From: Anaplasma platys | GTDB lineage: Bacteria > Pseudomonadota > Alphaproteobacteria > Rickettsiales > Anaplasmataceae | Length of the DNA stretch: 64,000 nucleotides | Direction of reading: 5' to 3' | Assembly (NCBI RefSeq): GCF_012790675.1 | Contig: NZ_CP046391.1 | Location: forward strand, 233,608-297,607 | Shown: one piece after another, positions 1-9,902 of the stretch | Position numbering within the stretch: the stretch's first letter is position 1 | Layout: each line of letters opens with the position of its first letter | The notes under the pieces: generated by a model | The model's input: the letters and a program-made list of their open reading frames with translations, nothing else | Database searches by the model: none | What the model was told of the DNA's origin: nothing | Position numbers and translations under genes: made by a program

Positions 1-172
1 GTATTAGCGAAGAAATATTTTGACAAGAACAGTTTACAAAGTCAGCTCATGAACGAGCTTACTGTCTCATAGAAGAGCATATGGTTTTTTAATTTTGAGT
101 GGAAAGGCTTTTTTCCCTGTGTTAATGTACCTCCAGCTGCGTTCGAGGTTTGTTATTCACGGGGAAATGGCT

Positions 173-769
173 ATGAGAACCGTTACTCTGTTAAGGAATT
201 TAGTAACGGCAGGTTCTACGTTGCTGCTTGCATCGTGCCTTTCGATATTGGAACCGGTCACCGTTGTTTATGAGGCTCCCAGTAACGCAGAGGGAAAAAG
301 GTGCATAGCGCAGTGTACGTACGCGAAGAACAATTGTTTCAGGCAATGTGGCGGACAGGCGCATGATTGTCGCATAAGAGAGATGCAGTTTGATGCGCTG
401 AACAATGCAATCAAAACCCTGGCGGAGTTTGCAGAATCCGAAGTTCCTGATAAGAAGAGCCCTGGTCAAGAGCCTGCCAATGCATGTCAGCATACTTTAG
501 ATGCATGTGCAGTGCAGTGCAAAGGCGACATGTTTTGCGCTACCAAGTGTGATATTGACTATAAGTTCTGTAGCGCTTTTGGGGGTATGATTGCGGGTAG
601 TAGTATAGGTATGGGGAGCGCGTTTAAGGGTATGGAATTCAAGAAGCGTTCCGAAAATGTTTGTGACAAACGGTGGTGTGACGATCTCTGTAGAGATGAC
701 TACAGGGCTTGCTTTATCGGTTGTGGTGGCAGGACTTATATAGAAAATAACGATCGCAAGTCCAAATAG
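173..769 (+). CDS. Cysteine-rich putative lipoprotein
   Basis: Not recognised as a named family. The frame is open from 95, but the ATG at 173 has a GGGGAA ribosome site six bases upstream and starts a lipoprotein signal: charged MRT, a hydrophobic stretch, then lipobox LASC with the acylated Cys at residue 22. The mature part has about 17 cysteines in CX3C pairs (CIAQC, CFRQC, CAVQC, CATKC, CDDLC, CFIGC). Two modules have the exact spacing CX3C-X6-CX3C and a middle module is close to it. This suggests a disulfide-stapled helical-hairpin protein exported to the periplasm or outer membrane; that is inference. The length is 198 residues from this start. Confidence 0.7.
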   Translation: MRTVTLLRNLVTAGSTLLLASCLSILEPVTVVYEAPSNAEGKRCIAQCTYAKNNCFRQCGGQAHDCRIREMQFDALNNAIKTLAEFAESEVPDKKSPGQEPANACQHTLDACAVQCKGDMFCATKCDIDYKFCSAFGGMIAGSSIGMGSAFKGMEFKKRSENVCDKRWCDDLCRDDYRACFIGCGGRTYIENNDRKSK

Positions 770-1136
770 TAAAATAATGCATGTTTTGGTGTTGTTTCCG
801 GTGCGCATAAGCGCTTTGGCGTGCGAGTAATGGTGTAGTTTCCAAAAAGCATCTCGCACCACTTTCGTTGAGTGATTATGAGCTGCAGCTTGTATCGTTT
901 AAAACAAAGCGTTTCAGTGTGGTTGGCTCTGTATTTGCTGATTAGTTGCATGAGATAAAACAGCAATTGTGCCTCTTTTCCACTAGCAAGTCACGGCATG
1001 TTATAGCTTTGCTTCTGGGAGCAAGAATGCACGATTCGACCACGGCCTTTTTCCATGCAGACGCAGAGCCAAGGGCAAAAAATCTTGTGCTTAAACTATA
1101 TACCCACTGCGGGAAATTGTTGCCGCTGTTTATGTT
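770..1136. other. Intergenic region, nothing identified
   Basis: The gap lies between the convergent ends of the lipoprotein gene and folK. Open frames here are short and show no family features. No tRNA-like T-arm or clear terminator was seen. Confidence 0.5.
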
Positions 1137-1631
1137 CTACATAAGGGCATTGTGCTTTTTTACCAGATCCGTGGTGCATGTACTGACAAGTATATCCTCT
1201 ATGGACGATTTTAAAACTGTGTGGGGAAATCTTGGGCAGATATCGCATATGGGGACCAGAACGAAGGCCCTTTTGTGTAGTTCTGCGTGGGGGATAGATA
1301 GCGCCTCGCTACTCATATTTATCCCCTCCCACAGCGCTATGTCGATGTCTATGGTTCGTGGAGACCAAACTTTATACTCGCCATATCGTCCCAGCGCGTG
1401 TTCAATTTCCTTGGTGTGTTCGAGTAGGTTCATGGGGGACAGATGGGTATATCCCGCAATAGACATGTTGAGAAAAGGAGCATCCCAGCAAATAGGGGCA
1501 TTAGGTGGTAGCAGAGCGCGACTTTCATAAACCGCAGAACATACTATGTTGTGTATGGGTAGTAGCTTCACGGCAGCTTTGAGATTTGCCATACGATCAC
1601 CAACGTTGCTGCCCAACGCTAATACCAACAT
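1137..1631 (-). CDS. folK: 2-amino-4-hydroxy-6-hydroxymethyldihydropteridine pyrophosphokinase
   Basis: Transfers pyrophosphate from ATP to 6-hydroxymethyl-dihydropterin, the step before dihydropteroate synthase in folate synthesis; cytosolic. The 164-residue protein has the family N-terminus GSNVGDR at residues 7-13 and the signature RTIDIDI at 92-98, which holds the Mg-binding aspartates. Length is normal for HPPK. It stands alone here; its pathway partner folP is about 42 kb away in the same window. ATG start at 1631 with a weak AAGAG upstream. Confidence 0.92.
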   Translation of the reverse strand: MLVLALGSNVGDRMANLKAAVKLLPIHNIVCSAVYESRALLPPNAPICWDAPFLNMSIAGYTHLSPMNLLEHTKEIEHALGRYGEYKVWSPRTIDIDIALWEGINMSSEALSIPHAELHKRAFVLVPICDICPRFPHTVLKSSIEDILVSTCTTDLVKKHNALM

Positions 1632-2006
1632 GGTAGACTCTTAAGTTAACGGGGATAAAACATGTCAATGGTACACCAATACGGGAATAATTGCTATCGT
1701 GACAGCTACTATGCGGTTTTTTAAGCTCGGGGGTCTGATAGTATTTATATCGCGCTAAACTGCGTTGCCGCGAAAACTTGCTTCCAAGTTTTTTGTATGC
1801 GGTCTTAGGGTTATTCCAAGTCCTAAATCTTCCTTGTTATAGGGTTAAAGCAGAGCAACAAAATGTCGGTAGCAAGAGTGTTTTTGTCTGCAGAGCGTTT
1901 GCTCCCATGTTAGTGGGCGCAAGGTTAATGGCCCGCGATTAATAATCCTTTGCCCTTATTCATTGGAACAAGTTAGCGCAGAAGACCTAACGACTATGGC
2001 AGGCGT
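1632..2006. other. Intergenic region, nothing identified
   Basis: The 375 bases between the folK start and the purL stop hold no supported frame. Both neighbours are on the minus strand, so a folK promoter should lie here, but no convincing -35/-10 pair was picked out. Confidence 0.4.
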
Positions 2007-5000
2007 CTACACGGGCATAACATGCGAATAGTAGCTGTTGCTAAATTCCTTATACTTTCCTTCCAAAAGATGCATGTCCATTTCAACAACGTCCTTAATC
2101 TTTAGCACATACTGTGGGGTTGTGCGTCCAATTAGCGAAAAATGCTCGCTTGCGAAAATTTCTTCAAATTCTTTTTGTTTTTCCAGCGCTACAGTTACGA
2201 CAAACCGGCTCTGCGATTCTGAAAACAGCACAGTGTGTGCCCACATATCATCTCGTGGAATGTCGTATGTCAACACCGCACTCAAATCGATATCAGCTCC
2301 CATCTTGCCACCTATAAGTGACTTTATCAGGCTCACGGCTATTCCCCCGATACCAGGAGCTATCGCTGAAGATATGACTTGTGCTTGAGTTGCCTGATGG
2401 AATTTTTTATACAACACCTTGGCACTAGCAGCACTGACCTGGGGAATACTGTCATTACCTCGTCCACTGTATAGCTGATATTCTGACATACCTAGCTCAT
2501 TGTATGTGGGACCTAGCACGTATATAAGAGAAGTTCCCTTTACAGGCTGCGATACCGCATTGTGTATATCTTCAATAATTCCAAGAGTCGATATAAGCAA
2601 TGTGGGAAGTGCCGAAATGTGCACAGGATCTCCCTGTGCGTCATAGCCTTTAAAGTCGTTAAACATGCTATCTTTTCCGGAAATAAAAGGTGTCCCAAAG
2701 GCGGTTGCGTAGTCATAGCATGCTTTTGCTGCTTGTTTTAGCTGCCAGAGCCGTCCCGGATCAGTGGCATTGCACCAACAAAAATTGTCGATGAGTGCCA
2801 TGTTTTCTATGTTGCCACCAACAGCTACATGGTTACGTATTGCGGTGTCTATAGCGCAAGCAGCCATTCTGTAGGGGTCAATTTCGCTATATACGCAGCC
2901 TAGCCCTTGAGCCTTAACTATGCCTCTTGTGGACGACAATATGGGACGCAACACCACCGCGTCTCCGCAAATTTGTCCTTTCCCTTGTAGAGGCTTGATA
3001 ACCGATGTGCCTTGTACTTCGTGGTCGTACTGCGTTACCAAAAATTCCCGGCTGCAGATATTTCTGCGGCCTATCATGTTCAGCAGGTCTTCTTCTATGC
3101 TTATATCAGCAATATTGGGGATATCTATCCTAACGGGTGCTCGCTCTGAGGTCCGTAATGGTTGTTTAGGATTCCCGTTGTGCAAAAAGTTTGTGCACAT
3201 GTCCATGATAACGGCACCATGGAAGCGTACTACAGCGCGACCCGAGCTATTAAACTCTCCAATTATGCTGATTTCCACGTTGTGTTTTTTCATCACAGCC
3301 GCAAGGGCGGAGTATTTGTCTGGTGAGACTGCTAAAGTCATCCGTTCCTGGGATTCAGAAACCCAAATTTCCCAAGGCAATATACCCCTGGTTTTTAGGG
3401 GAACTTTTTCCAGATCAACTACAAAACCTTTAGCTCCCATTTCCCCCACTGAGGAAGAAAGACCTCCGGCGCCATTATCTGTAATAGCATTAAAAAGCCC
3501 AAGATCCCGAGCCTCCTTCACTATGGCATCTGACAGTTTCTTCTGTGTTATCGGGCTACCGATTTGCACCACGGTGCACCCCACGTTTTCCTTTAAAGCA
3601 TGCGAAGAAAAAGTTGCCCCGTGAATCCCATCTCTTCCCACTCGGCCGCCCACTATTACTATATAGTCTCCGTCCAGAACTATCTTTTCATGCGAGGTGC
3701 GCTGACCAATTTTTTGTGGGATTATACCTGTGCAGCCAACAAATACCAGGGGCTTACCGCAAAAACTACTGTGAAAGTACATTGACCCGATGGATGTGGG
3801 TATTCCCGAGCAATTTCCCCCGCTATTGACGCCCATGATTACGCCTTCCATAATCTGTTCTGGGGGCAGCACTTCTTCCTTACTGTTAGCATCCCGGTAA
3901 AGAGGCTTTTCCAAACGCTCAGAGAAACAAAAATAATATGCGTTCATTATGGGTTTTGCTCCCAACCCAAACCCTATTATGTCTCTATTCACTCCTAGTA
4001 TCCCGGTCTCAGCACCGCCGAACGGGTCAAGTGCAGAGGGGCTATTATGTGTTTCAACCTTGTCTACTACCAGGTAGTCTTGGTCGAACACAATACCTCC
4101 TGCATTATCTGCAAATACGGAGACACATATAGGTGATGCAATCTCTTCTGTGGCCCTTTTGATGTAATACTTATATAGTCCCTCCTGTATTTCATCTATG
4201 GGAGAAGAGAAAATATTGTGCTTGCAGTGCTCCGACCAAGTTTGAGCCAAGGTTTCTAGTTCTATATCATTAGGGGCGCGGCCTTCAGCGTCAAAATACT
4301 CTCTTATCGCCTTCATGGCATGCAGTGAAAGGTTTAGTGGCCCACGGTTACGTATTCCCTCTTGCCCCATAGTGGCAAGTTCTTGGTCACTCACGTGTAG
4401 GTCGACACCTATTACTGTTTCTTCGGCTGGAGTGTAATCTGACACCACATCTCCTAGCAGATCAGATGATCTTAGGTAGGGAATAAAATGTGGGGTTTTA
4501 CCGATAAGATCCTGCGAACAATGCACTGCTTCTACAGCTTTATTTCCAAAGAAATGCACATCATATGTGCCATTTGTAGCATCGTGTTTCACCAACTTAC
4601 AGTACTTCACTAGGGGATTATATCGCGGCAGTATGGGGTTTAGAGCATTAAATAAGAAAACTTCTGCAACATGTGCTTGCACGTCCGTCAGGTTAAAAGC
4701 TTCTTCGATGATCTGTGCTGCGGTATTGCCGACGTTGTCTGTCATTCCCGGCAAGTACGCTATCTCTACTGAGGATAGAGCCTGGTAAATCTCAAACAAG
4801 TCATAAGGCTTGTCGGATTGAATATTCTTGAACCCTGGGATTCCCGGAGCATAGGCGTTATCTGAGTAGGTGAATACGTGGAATCTATCGGTCACTGGGT
4901 TGGAAAGGAGCCTTCCAATTTCTAAAACTTCGGCGTGTTTTACTGTGCAGGGCAAACTCACGGTATATCCCCTTCTACAAAGGGCACCTTGCAGGCTTTC

Positions 5001-5021
5001 TACTACTATGCTGAGTATCAT
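2007..5021 (-). CDS. purL: Phosphoribosylformylglycinamidine synthase, synthetase chain
   Basis: Catalyses the ATP-dependent amidation of FGAR to FGAM in purine synthesis. The 1004-residue chain carries an N-terminal PurS-like part (about residues 1-170), then the paired AIRS-like synthetase halves, with motifs such as TWSEHCKHNIF and VETHNSPSALDPFGG. It stops before the glutaminase domain that ends the 1300-residue single-chain enzymes; that activity is encoded separately by purQ at 13911 on the other strand. So the enzyme is split after the synthetase rather than into the three small proteins typical of Bacillus. No frameshift is seen. ATG start at 5021. Confidence 0.93.
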   Translation of the reverse strand: MILSIVVESLQGALCRRGYTVSLPCTVKHAEVLEIGRLLSNPVTDRFHVFTYSDNAYAPGIPGFKNIQSDKPYDLFEIYQALSSVEIAYLPGMTDNVGNTAAQIIEEAFNLTDVQAHVAEVFLFNALNPILPRYNPLVKYCKLVKHDATNGTYDVHFFGNKAVEAVHCSQDLIGKTPHFIPYLRSSDLLGDVVSDYTPAEETVIGVDLHVSDQELATMGQEGIRNRGPLNLSLHAMKAIREYFDAEGRAPNDIELETLAQTWSEHCKHNIFSSPIDEIQEGLYKYYIKRATEEIASPICVSVFADNAGGIVFDQDYLVVDKVETHNSPSALDPFGGAETGILGVNRDIIGFGLGAKPIMNAYYFCFSERLEKPLYRDANSKEEVLPPEQIMEGVIMGVNSGGNCSGIPTSIGSMYFHSSFCGKPLVFVGCTGIIPQKIGQRTSHEKIVLDGDYIVIVGGRVGRDGIHGATFSSHALKENVGCTVVQIGSPITQKKLSDAIVKEARDLGLFNAITDNGAGGLSSSVGEMGAKGFVVDLEKVPLKTRGILPWEIWVSESQERMTLAVSPDKYSALAAVMKKHNVEISIIGEFNSSGRAVVRFHGAVIMDMCTNFLHNGNPKQPLRTSERAPVRIDIPNIADISIEEDLLNMIGRRNICSREFLVTQYDHEVQGTSVIKPLQGKGQICGDAVVLRPILSSTRGIVKAQGLGCVYSEIDPYRMAACAIDTAIRNHVAVGGNIENMALIDNFCWCNATDPGRLWQLKQAAKACYDYATAFGTPFISGKDSMFNDFKGYDAQGDPVHISALPTLLISTLGIIEDIHNAVSQPVKGTSLIYVLGPTYNELGMSEYQLYSGRGNDSIPQVSAASAKVLYKKFHQATQAQVISSAIAPGIGGIAVSLIKSLIGGKMGADIDLSAVLTYDIPRDDMWAHTVLFSESQSRFVVTVALEKQKEFEEIFASEHFSLIGRTTPQYVLKIKDVVEMDMHLLEGKYKEFSNSYYSHVMPV

Positions 5022-6305
5022 TCTGGAACATCAATGAGATTTAAGCCCCATTATCGCAATCCCTGCACCTGACGGCAAATACAAATGTTACTTACATTAT
5101 TTTGTTTCTAAATATAGCGCCCACCGGGGCGGTATTTCCATTGTAGTTGGCGTACTTTAGTTGTGAACTTAATTCTATATAAATGATTTGTGGACACGGG
5201 TTCCATGCGGATAACAGGGATAAATTGTACGGCGGACAACGATGAGGAGTGCGGTTTGAGAGGGGGCGTAAAACTGTCTTCTTGCAAAAACTCGCGTTTC
5301 AACAAGCCTTGCATCACCTGATATATTTGTTTCGCAAGGCCGGGGATTATTCCCACAGGTTATATGTCATATAACTTTGGATTTGCACTGTGATTTTTGT
5401 CTTGCCGCCCATAGTTTTCACCATGTATTTTTCCTGGGAGCTTTTAAACGAGTTCTCGTAGTGCTTATCGTGGTGTTGCTTGTTGTACAGTATGCCTGTT
5501 TTTCTTAGTGTGATGGAGGGGCACGACGGATGAGACATCCAGCTGATTGGAAGCATTGTTACATACAGGGAACATATGGCGGCCTGAAAACTAGCCACCA
5601 ATACGATTTTAATGGCGAACAGGTCTTTTGGAAAACCCTGCAGTCACTTATATCATGAGAGTTCTTCGGGGACAGAACGTTTGGTTGTTGGGTGAAATAA
5701 CATATTTGTAGCGGTAGAGCACGCTGTTTTGCCTCGGGTAAGGAATGGTGATGTGTAACAACTACCGATTATTTAGTGCCACGTATTTTTTGGGGTGTGC
5801 TCCCTAAAGAGGTGTGGCTATATCTACTGTTGTTTCTTCGAATCGGGATTCATGCTTGTGGTGCTGCTACAAGGTGCGGTAACCAATATGTGATCAAGGA
5901 CCGTAGTTGCGGTTTAGGAACAAATAAAATAAGTTTGCAATGATGGCCAGTGTAGTAAAGCAGCTGGTTGATCCGCATGGCATTACGTTTTAATGTAAAT
6001 CTGGAGATGATGATGCACGGTCTTTGCCGCGCTTGGTGTTTATAGTCGTTGTGTCGTTATATCTACTTATAAAACGCCTGATGCGTCCCTCTGTTTTGCT
6101 TTGAGAGTATGTACGTTTTGAGAACGTGTGTGGCATCAAACTAAATTCTGCACGCAACCCTACCGTATTCGGCGCAACATTCCTTCCCGTTTACGATGTA
6201 TTTTCCTCCGTGGGAGTATAGCTCCTTTTTTTTGGGGGGGGGGGAAGAACAGTAATTGGCGTGTGTTCCGAGCGGTGTTAGCCGTTTTTTTTGTTTCTAT
6301 TGTGT
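5022..6305. other. Long gene-poor region with possible decayed frame
   Basis: Almost 1.3 kb upstream of purL has no recognisable gene. Two abutting minus-strand frames (5347-5601 and 5108-5356) could be one broken gene read across a frameshift, but the peptides match nothing I know. A run of 8 T followed by 11 G lies at 6226-6244, just past the 3' end of the RNase P RNA. Confidence 0.4.
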
Positions 6306-6307
6306 TT

Positions 6308-6640
6308 GCAGGTGGAGATAAGCCGGATTCTGTCTTGTGTAGTCATTCATCTAGGACAAGCATCGCTGCTAATCTCAAGCGGCTCACCCGGGCATCATAT
6401 GAGAGAAGACAAAAGTGCCCTTCTTAGCCTTGCTCCTGGAGGTGGTTACCTTGCTGCTCAGTGTTACCACGAGCACGGTGCGCTCTTACCGCACCTTTTC
6501 ACCCTTACCTCGCAAACGAGGCGGTTATTTTCTGTGGCCCTAACCTGGGGTCACCCCCGGCAGGAGTTACCTGCCTCCACCTTCTCTTGGAGTCCGGACT
6601 TTCCTCTGCGCAAAACGCAGCGACCACAACCCCACCTGCG
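6308..6640 (-). ncRNA. rnpB: RNase P RNA
   Basis: The catalytic RNA of RNase P, which trims the 5' leader from tRNA precursors. Read on the minus strand, the 5' part carries the conserved GAGGAAAGTCCGGACTCC element (about 6588-6607) and the 3' part carries ACAGAATCCGGCTTATC (about 6316-6335), both diagnostic of bacterial type A RNase P RNA. The ends pair as helix P1: GCAGGTGG at about 6632-6639 with CCACCTGC at about 6308-6315. Length of about 333 nt is normal. Exact ends are estimated from that pairing. Confidence 0.93.
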
Positions 6641-6642
6641 CC

Positions 6643-7619
6643 GTGAGTCTATCTCAAGTAAACAAGTGGCACAATAACCAAACATGCTTTTTGTGATTTA
6701 AGGACTCACACCTGAAAGAGCTTTTTCCCATTGGAAACCGACAATTTTATCTATGAGAAGATGCAAAGGACTTGTTTTTTGTGGAACGCTTCGGGGGAGG
6801 GGCGAACTTTTGGCGTAGTGTTGATGATTAATCCTGAAACTGTCTGGCACTGAGTAGATATGAGGCTGTGCACGTCAACCGGAGCGACGCAGTTTTGATA
6901 GATGGGTGACAAATAACAATAGAGAAACTATGGCTTAGGTATATGAGCATTTGTACGCATAAGTTCCTTGTGCCGGTACGATATGAAGTTGCAAAGTATC
7001 GCGGTCTTTTGCTTGCTAGTGGCTCACACATCGTATCTACGGCGTAAAAGGCGTAACCGACCATGAAATAAGCATGACGGTCTTCATTTCAAGTGTTTGT
7101 TGCATAGTGGACTTGGTAGTAGTTGTCTTTGGTGCCCGGTAGTGCGCAGTCTGAGTTTTGTTAGAGCTCTGTACAAGAATGACAGTGGTACAAAATCAAG
7201 AATGGCTGAATGTACCAACGGGGTTGCGTTAAATTATTGCAGCAGCCTTGATAAGGCTTTCTGCAGGGGTTATGGCGATTGATTTATACTCGCCATGTCT
7301 AATTCCTGTCAACAGGTACCCTTGCATTCAGCGTGGCAGGATTGTTACAAATGCACTCGCTGAAAAGACAGGTGATCATCTGACATGTTCTGTGCTTGCT
7401 AACTCGCTAGTAACAGGATGATACAAGTATAACGTTGTTTTCTGCGATCTTCCAAGGAGCCAAAGGCTTCTCCTTTCTTGTGAGGGATGTAGTGTGTCCA
7501 TAACGCGCCGCTCCTCCTGGCAGTGCCTTACTTATCACGTTGAAACATATCAGAACTTCCGCAAACCAGCAGCAGCGACTCATAACATCGAGAATACCGC
7601 ACATGGCGCCACACCGAGT
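6643..7619. other. Gene-poor region
   Basis: Nearly 1 kb between rnpB and the UbiK-like gene has only short frames without family character on either strand. The rnpB promoter must lie at its left edge, but no confident hexamers were assigned. Confidence 0.4.
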
Positions 7620-7856
7620 CTATTTTTTATTGTCCTCGTCGCTTGCGGGGGATTCTTTTTCTTTGTTTTGCGCTTCAGTGCGCATGACTACTTCGCGCAG
7701 CGCCTCAAATTCTTCCCTGCTAACGTACCCCATTTTGTCTAGGCATATCCTAAAGCACTTCTCGAATGCTCTTTTCCCAACTCCAAGTGAAAGTGACGAA
7801 GCACCAACTGCGGCTACCCCTGTTCTTACTACGCCACGTAATACGGAAGACAACAC
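7620..7856 (-). CDS. UbiK-like BMFP-domain protein
   Basis: A 78-residue protein whose centre reads DKMGYVSREEFEALREVV followed by a short charged helix. This matches the BMFP/DUF526 pattern (a helix, then hydrophobic-VSREEFE, then a coiled coil) found in the ubiquinone-biosynthesis accessory factor UbiK. That family forms trimeric coiled coils, binds lipids and supports ubiquinone assembly under oxygen. The coiled-coil end is shorter than in gammaproteobacterial members and finishes in a charged SPASDEDNKK tail. Start is taken as the ATG at 7856. The family call rests on the short motif only. Confidence 0.6.
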   Translation of the reverse strand: MLSSVLRGVVRTGVAAVGASSLSLGVGKRAFEKCFRICLDKMGYVSREEFEALREVVMRTEAQNKEKESPASDEDNKK

Positions 7857-8044
7857 AGTATTTTAGCTAAAAAACACCCTCACGCATTCTACAAGAGGGC
7901 TAGCGCAGTGTCAACAGCAGGGAGTTTTTCATTGGCTCAATGATTGATAGCTTGTGTTATACTAAAAGTAGGGCGCCACGAGCGCAGCTCTTATAACACT
8001 ACCGTACGCCTGTGTGCTACTTTATTTAGGATCTAGCAGAACGA

Positions 8045-8503
8045 TTAATAGACACGTCCACCTACAACTCCGATTATGTGATCTACAGTATCGCTATTTC
8101 CCAGAGGCAGCAAACATTGGCGGATTTTTATGTCATGACCGCTAGTAGAGGTTCTTTCTGTTTCCTCTATCCAGGGCCTCTGGTTTTCTACCACGGACTC
8201 TAAATAATCAAAAAGGCTCTCTACAACTTGGGGGAAGAAAACCACTAAGTTTACAGATTCAGAATAGTATCTGAAGTCTGATGCATAGAGCTTTATAGCT
8301 TCAGTTCCGGCATATGTACACTTGAACCTATTATCCTCATCATCTGAGTTCCTAACCTCGAGTAAGAAGCAGCATGGCCATATTCTAATGAGCTCTTCAG
8401 GGTCTACTTCCTCCTTGGAAGGGAAACTTCTACCGTTGCGCAACTGATCCCAATACGAGCATAGAATGTTTATGGCTCTTCTTTCGGACATATATTCTGA
8501 CAT
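8045..8503 (-). CDS. PAS_5-type PAS domain protein
   Basis: A 152-residue single-domain protein resembling the alphaproteobacterial PAS_5 family: an N-terminal helix with YWDQLRNGRSFPSKEEVDP, then IWPCCFLLEV and FKCTYAGTEAIKLY, and a C-terminal strand pair ending in the HIIGVVGG motif. These proteins are usually stand-alone sensors or adaptors of unknown ligand; no output domain is present here. The start could be Met1 (8503) or Met5 (8491). A 14-bp perfect palindrome lies about 140 bp upstream of the gene. Confidence 0.75.
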   Translation of the reverse strand: MSEYMSERRAINILCSYWDQLRNGRSFPSKEEVDPEELIRIWPCCFLLEVRNSDDEDNRFKCTYAGTEAIKLYASDFRYYSESVNLVVFFPQVVESLFDYLESVVENQRPWIEETERTSTSGHDIKIRQCLLPLGNSDTVDHIIGVVGGRVY

Positions 8504-9158
8504 TTACTACTCGCAACCTGTACTACTGCAACGATCGTACTTTATATCAGAAATATTTATTTTTTCTTACTGAAATAAATGTGCCGCTATGTAATTTTAG
8601 CACGTTCATCTACTAGGAATTTTGCCCGGATAGGAGCGGTTTTCATACATATGTATGCTTAAAATATAATATTTTTTTCTAAAATTCCTAACCACTTGGC
8701 ATATATGTAGGGCACACGATGTGCAGTCTTGGTGACATATATTCCACACACTTATGCGTGTTATCAATCATGAATATAAACGCGTAGAAACTTTTTTGGT
8801 TGGTCACGCTGTGGTTTGTGCAACCGAGTTCATTTTCATTTTTGGCCGTGAGGTTTATAGTAGCGTAGTAGCAAGACGAGTAGGAGATGTAGCCTGCGAT
8901 GCATACTCCAATCGTGATCGACGCTCATGGTGCTACACTGCGGTTAATGGGTATGTAATGATAGTGGCAGCCATTTATCATCCGAGGCATGGCCTCTGGG
9001 GGCAGATTTTATTCGGTCTTTTGCGATATGTGATTTTACTTGGCCAGACCGTACAAGAAATAAGGTCGTTTTTGTATTTATCTTTGCTGGTGAACAACAC
9101 GGCACCATGAGCAAAAACCCGCTACCGAAGCCATTCCCGGTTAATCTCGCGCACAGAC
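8504..9158. other. AT-rich intergenic region with palindrome
   Basis: The left half is AT-rich and includes a perfect 14-bp palindrome at 8644-8657. A plus-strand frame at 8754-9110 is open for 118 residues, but its composition and lack of family features do not support a gene. Confidence 0.4.
8644..8657. promoter_or_regulatory. Perfect 14-bp palindrome
   Basis: CATACATATGTATG equals its own reverse complement. It sits in AT-rich DNA upstream of the PAS_5 gene on the minus strand. It could be a dimeric regulator site, but it may also be a chance palindrome in AT-rich sequence. Confidence 0.3.
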
Positions 9159-9851
9159 CTATTTATACTTTCCCTTGCGGCACTCTTTGATATGTCTTAG
9201 AGGGTCAACAGACTTGCCGTTATGTTTCATGGCAAAACAGAAGAAATGTCCCTTTTGGTTTTGGACATGACCTGAAACAGTGCTAGTAGTGCCAAGTGCG
9301 CCTCCTACAAAAACTGTATCGCCAATTTTGACGCTGATCTCATCCAGGTGATGATACATAGTTATAGTGTACTTGTCGTGCTCCAGGATCACCATATTTC
9401 CGTAGTCCTGCAGGCCTTTTCCTATATACAAGACCTTTCCACCAGAAGAAGCAACAGCCTGGGTAGGGACATCAACAACTATCGCGGCGCCGTCTCCACA
9501 ATTAGCTCCAGCTGTACTGGTGAAACGTTGTGATGCAAGAACTTCGCTGTCTAGTGGCATCTCAAAGTCACACCTAACGTGCTCTTTTGCGAGACTAGGA
9601 GTGTCGGTGGAATAAATATCCCCCACTATAACCTTACCTTGTCTAGTTTTTGAGCCCGCCGTAGCTGGGCCACCACGGTCTCTTACCACACGATACCTGG
9701 GATCTGCTTCCTTTGTCCCGTAAAACTCCTCACCCCGCAGTAAAACAGGAGCGGGATTCTGCGTTAAACAACCGGCCAAAAGCAACAAACACGCTGCAAA
9801 TCCTACTGTCCGCACATTTGTCTGTTTCTTACTCTGCAACTCATATATCAT
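9159..9851 (-). CDS. Degenerate M23/LytM-domain lipoprotein
   Basis: A 230-residue protein with a lipoprotein signal (hydrophobic AACLLLLAGC, Cys at residue 28) and a C-terminal LytM fold at about residues 105-220: VLYIGKGLQDYGNMVILEHD, TMYHHLDEI, VGGALGTTSTVSGH and SVDPLRHI follow the M23 pattern. The zinc ligands are largely missing. The H-x3-D segment is absent before GDGAAIVVDV, and the usual HLHFE strand reads GHFFCFAM. It is therefore probably not a peptidase but an NlpD/EnvC-like non-catalytic LytM factor, perhaps acting on the reduced peptidoglycan or on an amidase. That role is inference. Confidence 0.8.
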   Translation of the reverse strand: MIYELQSKKQTNVRTVGFAACLLLLAGCLTQNPAPVLLRGEEFYGTKEADPRYRVVRDRGGPATAGSKTRQGKVIVGDIYSTDTPSLAKEHVRCDFEMPLDSEVLASQRFTSTAGANCGDGAAIVVDVPTQAVASSGGKVLYIGKGLQDYGNMVILEHDKYTITMYHHLDEISVKIGDTVFVGGALGTTSTVSGHVQNQKGHFFCFAMKHNGKSVDPLRHIKECRKGKYK

Positions 9852-9902
9852 AATGTAGTAAGAGACTTTTGTTAATGACTATTTCAGTATGGTAGAGAGT
9901 AA

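Noticed and set aside
8754..9110. Plus-strand open frame of 118 residues
   Set aside because: No ribosome site, no family feature, and a composition like random frames in this gap.
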